Shown here: piece by piece, positions 1 through 6,230 of the stretch
Position numbering within the stretch: position 1 is the stretch's first letter
How the letters are laid out: every line of letters begins with the position of its first letter
Assembly: GCA_041685555.1 (NCBI GenBank)
Contig: JAWLFN010000108.1
Span: 1-9,034, forward strand
Length of the DNA: 9,034 nt
DNA from: PWQG01 sp041685555
GTDB lineage: Bacteria > Pseudomonadota > Gammaproteobacteria > Pseudomonadales > Pseudohongiellaceae
Reading direction: 5' to 3'
The notes under the pieces: model-generated
Database searches by the model: none
What the model saw: the letters and a program-made list of their open reading frames with translations, nothing else
Told to the model about the DNA's origin: nothing
Program-made: the position numbers and the translations under genes

Positions 1-134
1 CCGAAGAGACCGGTCAATCGGTCGAACGGGTCAGCCAGGATACCGACAGGGATTACTGGATGACGGTCGATGAGGCCATCGAATACGGGATCGTCGGACA
101 GCGAGTGAAGTCGTTCAGCGAAATTGCCGGCTGA
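1..134 (+). CDS. clpP: ClpP-family protease subunit, C-terminal end (partial)
   Basis: Only the last 43 codons are present; the gene enters from the left edge with its first whole codon at base 3 and stops with TGA at 132-134. The residues follow the ClpP C-terminal pattern closely: ETGQS, then a DTDRD block (DTERD in E. coli ClpP), then MTVDEAIEYGIV (the EA-x-EYG-[IL]-V helix and strand). In ClpP this part holds the Asp of the Ser-His-Asp triad just upstream of the handle region and the subunit contacts of the heptameric ring. The catalytic Ser and His lie outside the window. ClpP is the cytoplasmic proteolytic chamber used with AAA+ unfoldases. The tail ending VKSFSEIAG is not the usual housekeeping one, so this may be a second ClpP paralogue. 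No clpX follows; the next gene is on the other strand. Confidence 0.85.
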   Translation, partial: EETGQSVERVSQDTDRDYWMTVDEAIEYGIVGQRVKSFSEIAG

Positions 135-145
135 TCCGGCGACGG

Positions 146-187
146 TCGTCAGCTGGTGCTCATTGTGGTCCGGAGGCCGGCTGACGA
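146..187. terminator. Possible shared hairpin between convergent clpP and small exported gene
   Basis: An 11-bp stem pairs 146-156 (TCGTCAGCTGG) with 177-187 (CCGGCTGACGA), with one T-G wobble and a 20-base loop. It sits just after the clpP stop and covers the stop codon and last codons of the leftward gene. No T-run follows in either direction, so it is not a classical intrinsic terminator. It may be a 3'-end protecting hairpin or chance structure. Confidence 0.35.
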
Positions 188-573
188 TGGAAAAGTGCCT
201 GCTGATTCCGCGCCAGCGTGCAGACGAAATGGTAATCAGGTCGGCAGGACACGGTTCGTGCGATGGCCGTATCATCCCGGACCAGTTCAATCAGGATTCT
301 GGCTGTGACTCCCTGATATTCCGCCTCTATGGTCGCTGAATTGTCTCCAATACGCCCATTGCTGGTGCTCCAGCCCTGATTGGTGGGCATGACCGGACTG
401 ATGGACAGACGGTCGTCCCTGGCGAGGGCTTCCACCACAAACGGAAGGCCCTCCGCCGACCACTGGCCGGTCCACTCATCGGCTTCCGCGCCCTGCTGCG
501 CCTGCGCGCTGGCGGCGCACAGCCAGAATGCCGCGCCGGACAGCGCTGAAACGTGTTTTCGGGGAGTCATCAT
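160..573 (-). CDS. Small exported protein of unknown function
   Basis: This encodes 137 residues from the ATG at 573. The frame stays open further upstream, with another ATG at 597 and one at 699. I prefer 573 because it gives a compact signal peptide: basic MMTPRKH, a hydrophobic core, and the cleavage motif ASAQA before QQGAEAD. Neither 573 nor 597 has a good ribosome binding site, so the start is uncertain. The mature part is about 112 residues and looks rich in beta strands, beginning EWTGQWSAEGLPFVVEAL. It has one pair of cysteines in a short segment (SCRPDYHFVC) that could form a disulfide in the periplasm. I recognise no family. The gene is a single leftward unit with its own probable promoter at 619-627 and converges on clpP. 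Confidence 0.6.
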   Translation of the reverse strand: MMTPRKHVSALSGAAFWLCAASAQAQQGAEADEWTGQWSAEGLPFVVEALARDDRLSISPVMPTNQGWSTSNGRIGDNSATIEAEYQGVTARILIELVRDDTAIARTVSCRPDYHFVCTLARNQQALFHRQPASGPQ

Positions 574-618
574 GAATATGGCCCGTGAATGGTTCATATG
601 CTGGAATGGCTGTTGAGC

Positions 619-627
619 AGTATAGCA
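619..627 (-). promoter_or_regulatory. Extended -10 promoter element for the small exported protein gene
   Basis: Read leftward, the bases are TGC-TATACT: a TATACT -10 box (619-624, five of six matches to TATAAT) preceded by the TG of an extended -10 element. No good -35 box is seen at 16-18 bases, which is common for extended -10 promoters. The start of transcription would be near 612, giving a leader of about 39 bases to the ATG at 573, or about 15 to the ATG at 597. Confidence 0.5.
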
Positions 628-667
628 GTCGGACGCTGAATGAGTACCCGTGCCCTGCCCGCAAGCT

Positions 668-704
668 AAAAAAAGGCCGGCGGACGCCGAAGCGCGCACC
701 GACC
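668..704 (-). terminator. Strong leftward intrinsic terminator with C(UUCG)G loop
   Basis: Read leftward, bases 704-675 fold into one long hairpin. The outer arms GGTCGG and CCGGCC pair with one wobble, then come two more pairs, one C-C mismatch, and an inner stem GCGC/GCGT closing a TTCG tetraloop with the classic C-G closing pair. Seven T follow directly (674-668). This is a textbook Rho-independent terminator. No annotated gene ends here: the next leftward gene starts about 95 bases further on with its own -10 box. It therefore implies a separate short leftward transcript starting to its right. Confidence 0.8.
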
Positions 705-790
705 CGAGGGAGCTTGCTTACCTTCCTGCCGGGGCAACCGACGCAGGATCGCGCCGGGTTGCTGACATTGATGACAGTGTAGAGTGCCTT
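668..790 (-). ncRNA. Candidate small RNA divergent from oxyR (OxyS-like position)
   Basis: This candidate is inferred from its ends, not recognised by sequence family. The 3' end is the strong terminator at 668-704. The proposed 5' end is near 790, seven bases beyond a leftward TATAAA -10 box at 802-797; no good -35 is visible, as is usual for promoters that need an activator. The product would be about 123 nt. Besides the terminator it holds a second hairpin: leftward GCAACC (762-757) pairs with GGTTGC (739-734), with an inner CGC/GCG stem. No convincing ORF with a ribosome binding site lies in it. In E. coli the sRNA OxyS (109 nt) is transcribed divergently from oxyR and activated by OxyR; the arrangement here is the same, but similarity of sequence to OxyS is not claimed. 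It could alternatively be an attenuated leader. Confidence 0.4.
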
Positions 791-841
791 TGTTAATTTA
801 TAAAATGAATTAAATGCAATATCGTGATACGGTTTATCTAT
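790..841. promoter_or_regulatory. AT-rich divergent promoter region of oxyR with possible OxyR/LysR-type site
   Basis: This short AT-rich stretch stands out from its GC-rich surroundings and contains -10-like boxes on both strands (rightward TATAAA at 799 and TAAAAT at 801; leftward TATAAA at 802-797). A dyad GATA-N5-TATC lies at 826-838. Shifted slightly, it reads ATAC-N7-CTAT (827-841), three of four matches in the left arm and four of four in the right arm of the OxyR unit ATAG-N7-CTAT; its right arm overlaps the oxyR start codon. The neighbouring unit expected upstream (805-819) is poor. LysR-type regulators commonly repress their own gene from such a site. Confidence 0.4.
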
Positions 842-1751
842 GAACCATCTGCCCACCACGAAGCAACTCCGGTATTTTGTCGCACTGGCGCATCATGGCC
901 ATTTCGGCAAGGCGGCGGAAGCCTGCTTTGTGTCGCAACCGGCATTCAGTGTCGCGATCCGTGAGCTGGAAAATCTGTTGAATGTGCAGTTGGTGGATCG
1001 GACCAACAAGAACGTCACGATTACGGCACTGGGCAGGGAGATTGCGCGTCAGGCGCGCGTCACATTGCGCGACATGGAAGATCTGGTGGATATTGCCCAG
1101 GGCAACCAGTCACCGCTGACCGGACGCCTGACACTGGGTGTGATACCGACCATCGCGCCCTTCCTGCTCCCGGAAGTGCTGCCGGCCCTGCATGACGCTT
1201 ACCCGGATCTGAAGCTGTATCTCAAGGAAGATCTCACGGCCCGTGTGTATCAGCGTCTGATGGACGGAGAGCTCGATCTGATCCTGATCGCGCTGCCTTA
1301 CGAGCTCCGTCACGTCGCTGAAATGCCCTTGTTTGACGACCATTTCCATATGGCGTTCCGCAAGGACAGTCATTTTATCAGCGACGGGCAGCACGACGTC
1401 GACAACCTGCCCAGTGACAGCATTCTGCTGTTGGAGGACGGTCATTGTCTGCGTGACCACGCGCTGAGTGCGTGTCGCATTCAGAATGCCGACAAGGTCA
1501 GCAATATCACGGCAACCAGTCTGCTGACACTGGTGCGGATGGTGGATGCCGACCTGGGCGTCACCTACCTGCCGGAAATGGCCATCCACAGTCCTTTGCT
1601 GGGCAATACCTCGATCGTTACCCGCCCGATGGAATCGGGCAGTTTCCGTCAGATCGGCCTGGTCTGGCGCAAGGCCAGCACACGTGGCGAGGAGTTCCGA
1701 ATGCTCGGGGACTTCATTCGGGCACATGCTCCCATTCCTGCGACAGAATGA
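840..1751 (+). CDS. oxyR: OxyR peroxide-sensing LysR-type transcriptional regulator
   Basis: This encodes 303 residues, the usual OxyR length. The N-terminal helix-turn-helix (about residues 5-64, TTKQLRYFVALAHHGHFGKAAEA then SQPAFSVAIRELE) is LysR-type; the rest is the two-lobed effector domain. The decisive mark is LEDGHCLRDHALSAC at 199-212: Cys203 and Cys212 match the peroxidatic and resolving cysteines of E. coli OxyR (Cys199 and Cys208) with the same spacing. In that family hydrogen peroxide oxidises the pair to a disulfide and the tetramer activates catalase, alkyl hydroperoxide reductase and similar genes. The ATG at 840 gives the standard family start, though no clear Shine-Dalgarno precedes it. 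The gene is monocistronic in appearance. No typical OxyR target (ahpC, katG, dps) is adjacent. Confidence 0.95.
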   Translation: MNHLPTTKQLRYFVALAHHGHFGKAAEACFVSQPAFSVAIRELENLLNVQLVDRTNKNVTITALGREIARQARVTLRDMEDLVDIAQGNQSPLTGRLTLGVIPTIAPFLLPEVLPALHDAYPDLKLYLKEDLTARVYQRLMDGELDLILIALPYELRHVAEMPLFDDHFHMAFRKDSHFISDGQHDVDNLPSDSILLLEDGHCLRDHALSACRIQNADKVSNITATSLLTLVRMVDADLGVTYLPEMAIHSPLLGNTSIVTRPMESGSFRQIGLVWRKASTRGEEFRMLGDFIRAHAPIPATE

Positions 1752-1839
1752 CCCTACGATGAGACGATGATCCCTTCATCGCGTTGTTGCGTATCGTCAA
1801 TGCGGGCTACACTATGAATACGTTCATTTTCTGCATTGC

Positions 1840-1919
1840 CCTGTTTATGAACCATTAGTGCACTATCCTGATCGCAACGACATGGCGTACTGTAAACAGG
1901 ACCAGTCATTCCCGATAGT
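1840..1919 (+). repeat. Interleaved inverted repeats upstream of the copper/heme fusion gene
   Basis: CCTGTTTA at 1840-1847 is matched by TAAACAGG at 1893-1900 (8-bp perfect inverted repeat, 45 bases apart). ACTATC at 1862-1867 is matched by GATAGT at 1914-1919. The two pairs interleave, so in RNA they would be mutually exclusive or form a pseudoknot; as DNA they could be regulator sites. Function is not known, and short repeats of this kind can arise by chance. Confidence 0.3.
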
Positions 1920-1923
1920 AGTG

Positions 1924-1938
1924 ACCGCCACGGGCGGT
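1924..1938 (+). promoter_or_regulatory. Compact leader hairpin just ahead of the ribosome binding site
   Basis: ACCGCC (1924-1929) and GGCGGT (1933-1938) form a perfect 6-bp stem with a 3-base ACG loop. It ends three bases before the Shine-Dalgarno GGAG (1942-1945) of the gene starting at 1953. No T-run follows, so it is not a terminator. It may affect ribosome access or mRNA stability. Confidence 0.4.
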
Positions 1939-1941
1939 GAT

Positions 1942-1945
1942 GGAG
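1942..1945 (+). promoter_or_regulatory. Ribosome binding site GGAG deciding the start at 1953
   Basis: GGAG lies seven bases before the ATG at 1953 and supports this start, which also gives a complete signal peptide. Confidence 0.65.
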
Positions 1946-1952
1946 TAGCAAC

Positions 1953-3929
1953 ATGTACCGATTGATCAGTACGATCTTTTCCCGGTGTGGTCTCACCAGT
2001 CTGCTGTTGGTTTCCGTGCTGGCAGTTCCTGTCGTGGCGCAGGCCAGTGAGCGGGCCACCAATTTCAAACTGAACGATCATCAGGGTCGGTCGGTGGAGT
2101 TGCATTACCACTCGTACGCTCCGGCCGTGGTGTTGATGGGGCATCGTGCGGGGGAGCAGGAGGTCGCCGAGGCAGCCCGGCAACTGGCGGAACTGCAGGA
2201 GCAGCACCGGGAGGTGGTGATGTTCCTGGTCAATGCCGTGGCGGGTGAGGACCGGGCAGTATTGCGACAGGATGTCGAGGCCAACGGGCTGTCCTTTCCG
2301 GTGCTCAACGATCGCACCCGACTGGTGTCCGAGGCGCTGGAGCTGGAATACCCGGGGCAGGCGCTGCTGATCGATACCCGTCGCTGGGACATTCTGTACC
2401 GTGGACCGGTGACAACGGGTGACGAACGGCCACTGGCCGATGCACTGGACCGCCATCTGGCCGGACAGGATGTGGCGCGCGGTGATGTGGAAATGCCGGA
2501 GCCCTTGCGGGCCCTGGCCTTCGATCTGTCCTCGGAAAGTGATCGTGAGGTACACGAGCAGATTTCCTACAGCGATACCATCGCTCCACTGCTGGAACAG
2601 AAATGTGCGGACTGCCACCGGCCGGGGGGTATCGGCCCCTGGGCGATGACCGGTCACGAGATCGTGCAGGGTTTCTCCCCGATGATCCGTGAAACCATAC
2701 TGACCCGCCGTATGCCGCCCTGGCATGCCGACCCGGAGGTGGGTGAGTTCCGTCATGACATGAGTCTCAGTGACGAACAGACGCGCACACTGGTGCACTG
2801 GATCGATGCCGGTGCGCCCCGGGGAGAAGGCATCGATCCGCTGGCGGAAAAGGAGTGGGGTGATTCGCAGTGGTCGATGGGTGAGCCTGACCTGATCGTC
2901 GATCTGCCTGCTTTCGAGGTGCCGGCCACCGGCGTACTCGATTACCAGTATTTCGAAGTGAAAAATCCGCTGGACCGTGATGTCTGGGTGGAGGCCGTGC
3001 AGATCGTACCGGGCGACCGCCAGGTCGTGCACCACGCCATCGCCACATTCGGCGAAAGTTCCAGTCTGGCACAGGATGCCGATTCCGGCGAGGCGCTGCT
3101 GCAACCGCAGCTGATGACCTTCGTCCCCGGCAACGAGACCTATATCTATCCGGAGGGCAATGGTGTCTATGTGCCGGCCGATTCGTCATTCTATACGCAG
3201 ATGCACTACACGACCTACGGTAAGGCCACGACCGATCAGACCCGCATCGGCCTGTATTTCGCGGATGAGGCGCCAGAACACGTGTTACAGCACTATGCCA
3301 TCATTAACACCAATCTGCGTATTCCGGCCGGGGAGGCTGAGCACACCGAGCAGGCCTACTATGAGTTCCGTCGCGATGCGGTGATCTACAGCCTGTTCCC
3401 GCATGCCCATTACCGGGGGCGGGCGTCCAGTTTTTCATTGCGGTATCCCGACGGCAACGAGGAGCTGGTGCTGTCCGTGCCGAACTACGACTTCAACTGG
3501 CAGCGTTACTTCCAGTTCCAGGCCCCCATCGAGGTGCCTGCCGGAACCCGGATCGTGCATCGCACCAGCTATGACAACTCACCTCACAACGAGTCCAATC
3601 CGGATCCGGAGCGGGAAGTGCGCTTTGGCGAGCAGACCTGGCAGGAAATGTTGTACGGCGGGGTCTCATTCCGCTATGCCGAGTCGCGCCCCGATGACCA
3701 TCGCATTGATCAGGGCGACTACCTGACTTCCTTGGGGATGGGCTTTCTCGACCGCAACATGGATGGCAAGGTCGAGCTGTCCGAAATGCCCGAGCGTTCC
3801 AGGGAGCAGTTGGCGTTGCCATTCACGATGCTGGACAGCAACCAGTCCGGTGGGCTGGAGTTCGAACAATTCCGGCAGTTGATGACCAGTGATGGCATGT
3901 CGGCCAGTGAGGCGATCACGGGACAGTGA
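1953..3929 (+). CDS. Exported redoxin-like / cytochrome c / PHM-type copper monooxygenase / EF-hand fusion protein
   Basis: This encodes 658 residues. Residues 1-31 are a signal peptide (hydrophobic TSLLLVSVLAVPVV, cleavage VAQA-S). Residues 36-170 have a thioredoxin/redoxin-like pattern but no cysteine. Residues 205-290 form a c-type heme domain: CADCH at 218-222 binds heme and RMPPWHAD offers Met254 as likely axial ligand. Residues 310-580 match the copper type II ascorbate-dependent monooxygenase (PHM/DBM) fold, with all six ligands visible in family order: His360, His361 and His418 for the electron-transfer copper, and His484, His486 and Met566 for the oxygen-activating copper. The C-terminus has an EF-hand loop at 600-611 (DRNMDGKVELSE) and a weaker one at 628-639 ending in Gln. 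It should act in the periplasm as an oxygen-dependent hydroxylase, with the heme perhaps replacing ascorbate as electron donor. The substrate is unknown. GGAG at 1942-1945 supports the start. The gene stands alone and converges on the molybdenum hydroxylase operon. Confidence 0.85.
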   Translation: MYRLISTIFSRCGLTSLLLVSVLAVPVVAQASERATNFKLNDHQGRSVELHYHSYAPAVVLMGHRAGEQEVAEAARQLAELQEQHREVVMFLVNAVAGEDRAVLRQDVEANGLSFPVLNDRTRLVSEALELEYPGQALLIDTRRWDILYRGPVTTGDERPLADALDRHLAGQDVARGDVEMPEPLRALAFDLSSESDREVHEQISYSDTIAPLLEQKCADCHRPGGIGPWAMTGHEIVQGFSPMIRETILTRRMPPWHADPEVGEFRHDMSLSDEQTRTLVHWIDAGAPRGEGIDPLAEKEWGDSQWSMGEPDLIVDLPAFEVPATGVLDYQYFEVKNPLDRDVWVEAVQIVPGDRQVVHHAIATFGESSSLAQDADSGEALLQPQLMTFVPGNETYIYPEGNGVYVPADSSFYTQMHYTTYGKATTDQTRIGLYFADEAPEHVLQHYAIINTNLRIPAGEAEHTEQAYYEFRRDAVIYSLFPHAHYRGRASSFSLRYPDGNEELVLSVPNYDFNWQRYFQFQAPIEVPAGTRIVHRTSYDNSPHNESNPDPEREVRFGEQTWQEMLYGGVSFRYAESRPDDHRIDQGDYLTSLGMGFLDRNMDGKVELSEMPERSREQLALPFTMLDSNQSGGLEFEQFRQLMTSDGMSASEAITGQ

Positions 3930-3958
3930 TCACCCTGTGGCCCCCGAGGTTCACTGAC

Positions 3959-3997
3959 ATGGCGCCGGACACGCCCGAAAGGGGTGCCCGGCGCCAT
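3959..3997. terminator. Long hairpin between convergent genes, probable bidirectional 3'-end structure
   Basis: ATGGCGCCGG (3959-3968) and CCGGCGCCAT (3988-3997) pair perfectly over 10 bp. Inside, CAC-G-CCC and GGGGTG pair with one bulged G around a GAAA tetraloop, so almost all 39 bases are in one stable stem. It fills the 69-base gap between two converging stops (3929 and 3999). Neither side has a T-run, so termination may need Rho or the hairpin may mainly protect mRNA ends. Confidence 0.6.
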
Positions 3998-3998
3998 A

Positions 3999-6230
3999 TC
4001 AGGAAACCGGATTCTCTTCCGGCGTGCCGGTGAACTGATAGCGTTTCAGTGGCAGCTCCCGGATGCGCTGACCGGTCAGTGCAAACAGAGCGTTGCCCAC
4101 CGCCGCCGCCACCGGTGGAGTGGCCGGCTCTCCCAGTCCGCCCAGCGGGCCATCCGACTCCAGCATGACCACCTCGATGGCTGGCGATTCCGCCAGGTGC
4201 AACATCTGGTAGTCGTGAAAGTTGCTTTCCTGTACCCGCCCGTTCTCGATGGTGATCTGTCCATACAACGCGGCGGTCAATCCGTAGATGATGCCGCTTT
4301 CCACCTGTTGTACGGCGATATCGGGATGAACCACCCGGCCGCAGTCCATGGCGCACACCACCCGCTCCACGCGGACGCTGCCGTCTTCCCGGAGCGAGAT
4401 GTCCGCGACCTGGGCGGCGATGCTGCCGAAACTTTCCTGCAGGGCAATGCCGCGGGCCCGGCCGGGCGCCGGCGGCGTGTCCCAGCCGGCCTTATCCGCG
4501 ACCGTCTGCAGCACGCGGGCATGCCGGGGCTTTTCATTCAGCAGTCCGAGCCGGAACCGGTAGGGATCCTCTCCCGCTTCATGGGCCAGTTCGTCGACGA
4601 AGGATTCGAGGAAGAAGCTGTGCTGGGAATGTGCCACGCTGCGCCAGGCCCCGAAGGGCACATGATCCTCGCTGTCAACGTAGTCGATCCGCTGGTTGGC
4701 GATGGCATAGGGAATATGAGCGGCCGTGGCCGGCTCGTTCTGGCCGATGTAACGGTTCTCCCAGGCGGTGACTCGCCCCTCGGCGTCGAGGCCGGCACGG
4801 AAGCGGCTGCTGACGGCGGGCCGGTAATAGTCGTGCCGGGTGTCTTCCTCGCGGCTCCACAATGTCTGCACCGGTACATCAAAGTGACCGGCGATCCGTG
4901 TGGCCTGGTCGATGGTATTGGTGGACTGCGGCAGGCGGCGGCCGAAGCCGCCACCCAGGTAGGCGGGGTGCAGTACGACGCGGTCTTCCGGAATGTCCGC
5001 GACCGAGGCCACCCGTCCACGGATGCCCAGATTGTCCTGTGTGCCGGTCCAGACCTCGCAGACACCATCCGGACGGAAATGCACGGTACAGTTCATCGGC
5101 TCCATTGCGGCGTGAGCCAGGAACGGGACACGATAGGCGGCTTCCACCGTGCGGGCCGCGGTGCCCATGGCCCCGGCGGTGTCTCCCTGATACACGTCCT
5201 CCCGCGGTTCCGCCTGTTCCAGCGCCGTGTCCTGCGCCGCGAATATCCGGTCACTCGATTGCTCGTCGTTGGCACCGGATTCGAAGGTCGGCTCCAGGGC
5301 GTTGACGGCCTGCTGGGCACGCCAGTAGTTGTCGGCCACCACGGCCACTGCGTCATCCAGTTCCACAATCTGTTGCACGCCACGACGTTGCAACACGGAG
5401 TCGCGGTTGCCGACGGACTGTAGACGCTGTCCGAAGACCGGCGAGGTGCGCACGGCCGCGTACAGCATGCCTTCCGGCCGGGCATCGATGCCGAATTGTG
5501 CCGAGCCGTCCACTTTCGCCGGGATGTCCACCCGCGGGACGGGCGTGCCCATCAGTGTGAACTGTTCCGGCGACTTCAACACCGGATTGCGCGGGGGCTC
5601 GAAACCGGCGGCATCGGCCGCGAGTTCACCATAGCTGGCCCGGCGACCACTGGCCTCGTGCATGACATGACTGTTGGCGGTGCGCAGCTCGCCGGCGGGA
5701 ACATCCCAGCGTACCGAGGCGGCACTGAGCAGCATTTCCCTGGCGGCGGCGCCGGCGGCCCGCATGCCATGCTCGCCGGTGAAGCGCACCGAACTGCTGC
5801 CCCCGGTGATCTGCAGGTTCATGACCTCGGCGACCTTCATGGTGGCGAAATCGGCCGTGCGATCGAGGAAGCGGGGGATGCTGATGCCGAGATCGCCAAG
5901 AAACCCCTTCACCAGCACGCCGTTGGCGAACAGATCCGTGGCCGGTGCCTGCTCGATGTCGACCAGGTTCCAGTCGGCGTCGAGTTCATCGGCGGCCATC
6001 ATGGGAAGAGAAGTCAGGATGCCCTGGCCCATCTCCGAATGGGGTACCAGCACGGTGGTCCGGTTGTCCGGATCGATGCGCAGCCAGGTGGTCAGGAAGG
6101 CCTGGCCCTCATTGGCATGTTCGCTGTTGGCGCGCTGGTGACGGCTGGGTCGGGTGGCGCCGTACGCCACGATCAGCGCGCCTCCGGCCGCGACGCTGCC
6201 CAGGATGAAACGGCGGCGGGTCAGACTCAT
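3999..6230 (-). CDS. Molybdopterin-binding large subunit of an exported xanthine dehydrogenase-family hydroxylase (IorB-like)
   Basis: This encodes 743 residues, the size of isoquinoline 1-oxidoreductase beta-type subunits. The N-terminus TRRRFILGSVAAGGALIVAYG is a twin-arginine signal (Arg5-Arg6), so the folded, cofactor-loaded complex should reach the periplasm by Tat. Family landmarks in order are EMGQGILTSLPMMAADELD (66-84), HAAMEPMNCTVHF (373-385), GTQDNLGIRG (396-405), YLGGGFGRR (424-432), PFGAWRSVAHSQHSFFLES (525-543) and GLGEPATPP (698-706). Glu701 in the last matches the catalytic glutamate of xanthine dehydrogenase. Known relatives hydroxylate N-heterocycles or oxidise aldehydes, using a molybdopterin cytosine dinucleotide cofactor; the substrate here cannot be read from sequence. 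Its start overlaps the stop of the 2Fe-2S subunit by 4 bases (ATGA), so the two are translationally coupled. A large rightward open frame opposite (3984-5423) is a shadow. Confidence 0.93.
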   Translation of the reverse strand: MSLTRRRFILGSVAAGGALIVAYGATRPSRHQRANSEHANEGQAFLTTWLRIDPDNRTTVLVPHSEMGQGILTSLPMMAADELDADWNLVDIEQAPATDLFANGVLVKGFLGDLGISIPRFLDRTADFATMKVAEVMNLQITGGSSSVRFTGEHGMRAAGAAAREMLLSAASVRWDVPAGELRTANSHVMHEASGRRASYGELAADAAGFEPPRNPVLKSPEQFTLMGTPVPRVDIPAKVDGSAQFGIDARPEGMLYAAVRTSPVFGQRLQSVGNRDSVLQRRGVQQIVELDDAVAVVADNYWRAQQAVNALEPTFESGANDEQSSDRIFAAQDTALEQAEPREDVYQGDTAGAMGTAARTVEAAYRVPFLAHAAMEPMNCTVHFRPDGVCEVWTGTQDNLGIRGRVASVADIPEDRVVLHPAYLGGGFGRRLPQSTNTIDQATRIAGHFDVPVQTLWSREEDTRHDYYRPAVSSRFRAGLDAEGRVTAWENRYIGQNEPATAAHIPYAIANQRIDYVDSEDHVPFGAWRSVAHSQHSFFLESFVDELAHEAGEDPYRFRLGLLNEKPRHARVLQTVADKAGWDTPPAPGRARGIALQESFGSIAAQVADISLREDGSVRVERVVCAMDCGRVVHPDIAVQQVESGIIYGLTAALYGQITIENGRVQESNFHDYQMLHLAESPAIEVVMLESDGPLGGLGEPATPPVAAAVGNALFALTGQRIRELPLKRYQFTGTPEENPVS

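Noticed and set aside
126..140. GCCGG/CCGGC hairpin around the clpP stop codon as a terminator
   Set aside because: The 5-bp stem contains the stop codon and has no T-run; it is likely chance in GC-rich sequence.
124..339. Rightward open frames opposite the small exported protein gene (124-339, 380-616)
   Set aside because: They have no domain, signal peptide or ribosome binding site; the leftward frame has a signal peptide, a cleavage motif and an extended -10 element.
1765..1781. Hairpin CGATGA-TCCCT-TCATCG after oxyR as its terminator
   Set aside because: The stem is short and AT-containing and no T-run follows, so termination cannot be supported.
1863..3104. Long leftward open frame of 413 codons opposite the copper/heme fusion gene
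   Set aside because: It is a shadow of a gene with clear signal peptide, heme and copper motifs; its own translation is His/Arg/Gln-rich with no recognisable domain.
3984..5423. Long rightward open frame of 479 codons opposite the molybdopterin subunit gene
   Set aside because: It lies antisense to a well-supported gene, its translation shows no family motif, and long antisense frames are expected in high-GC DNA.
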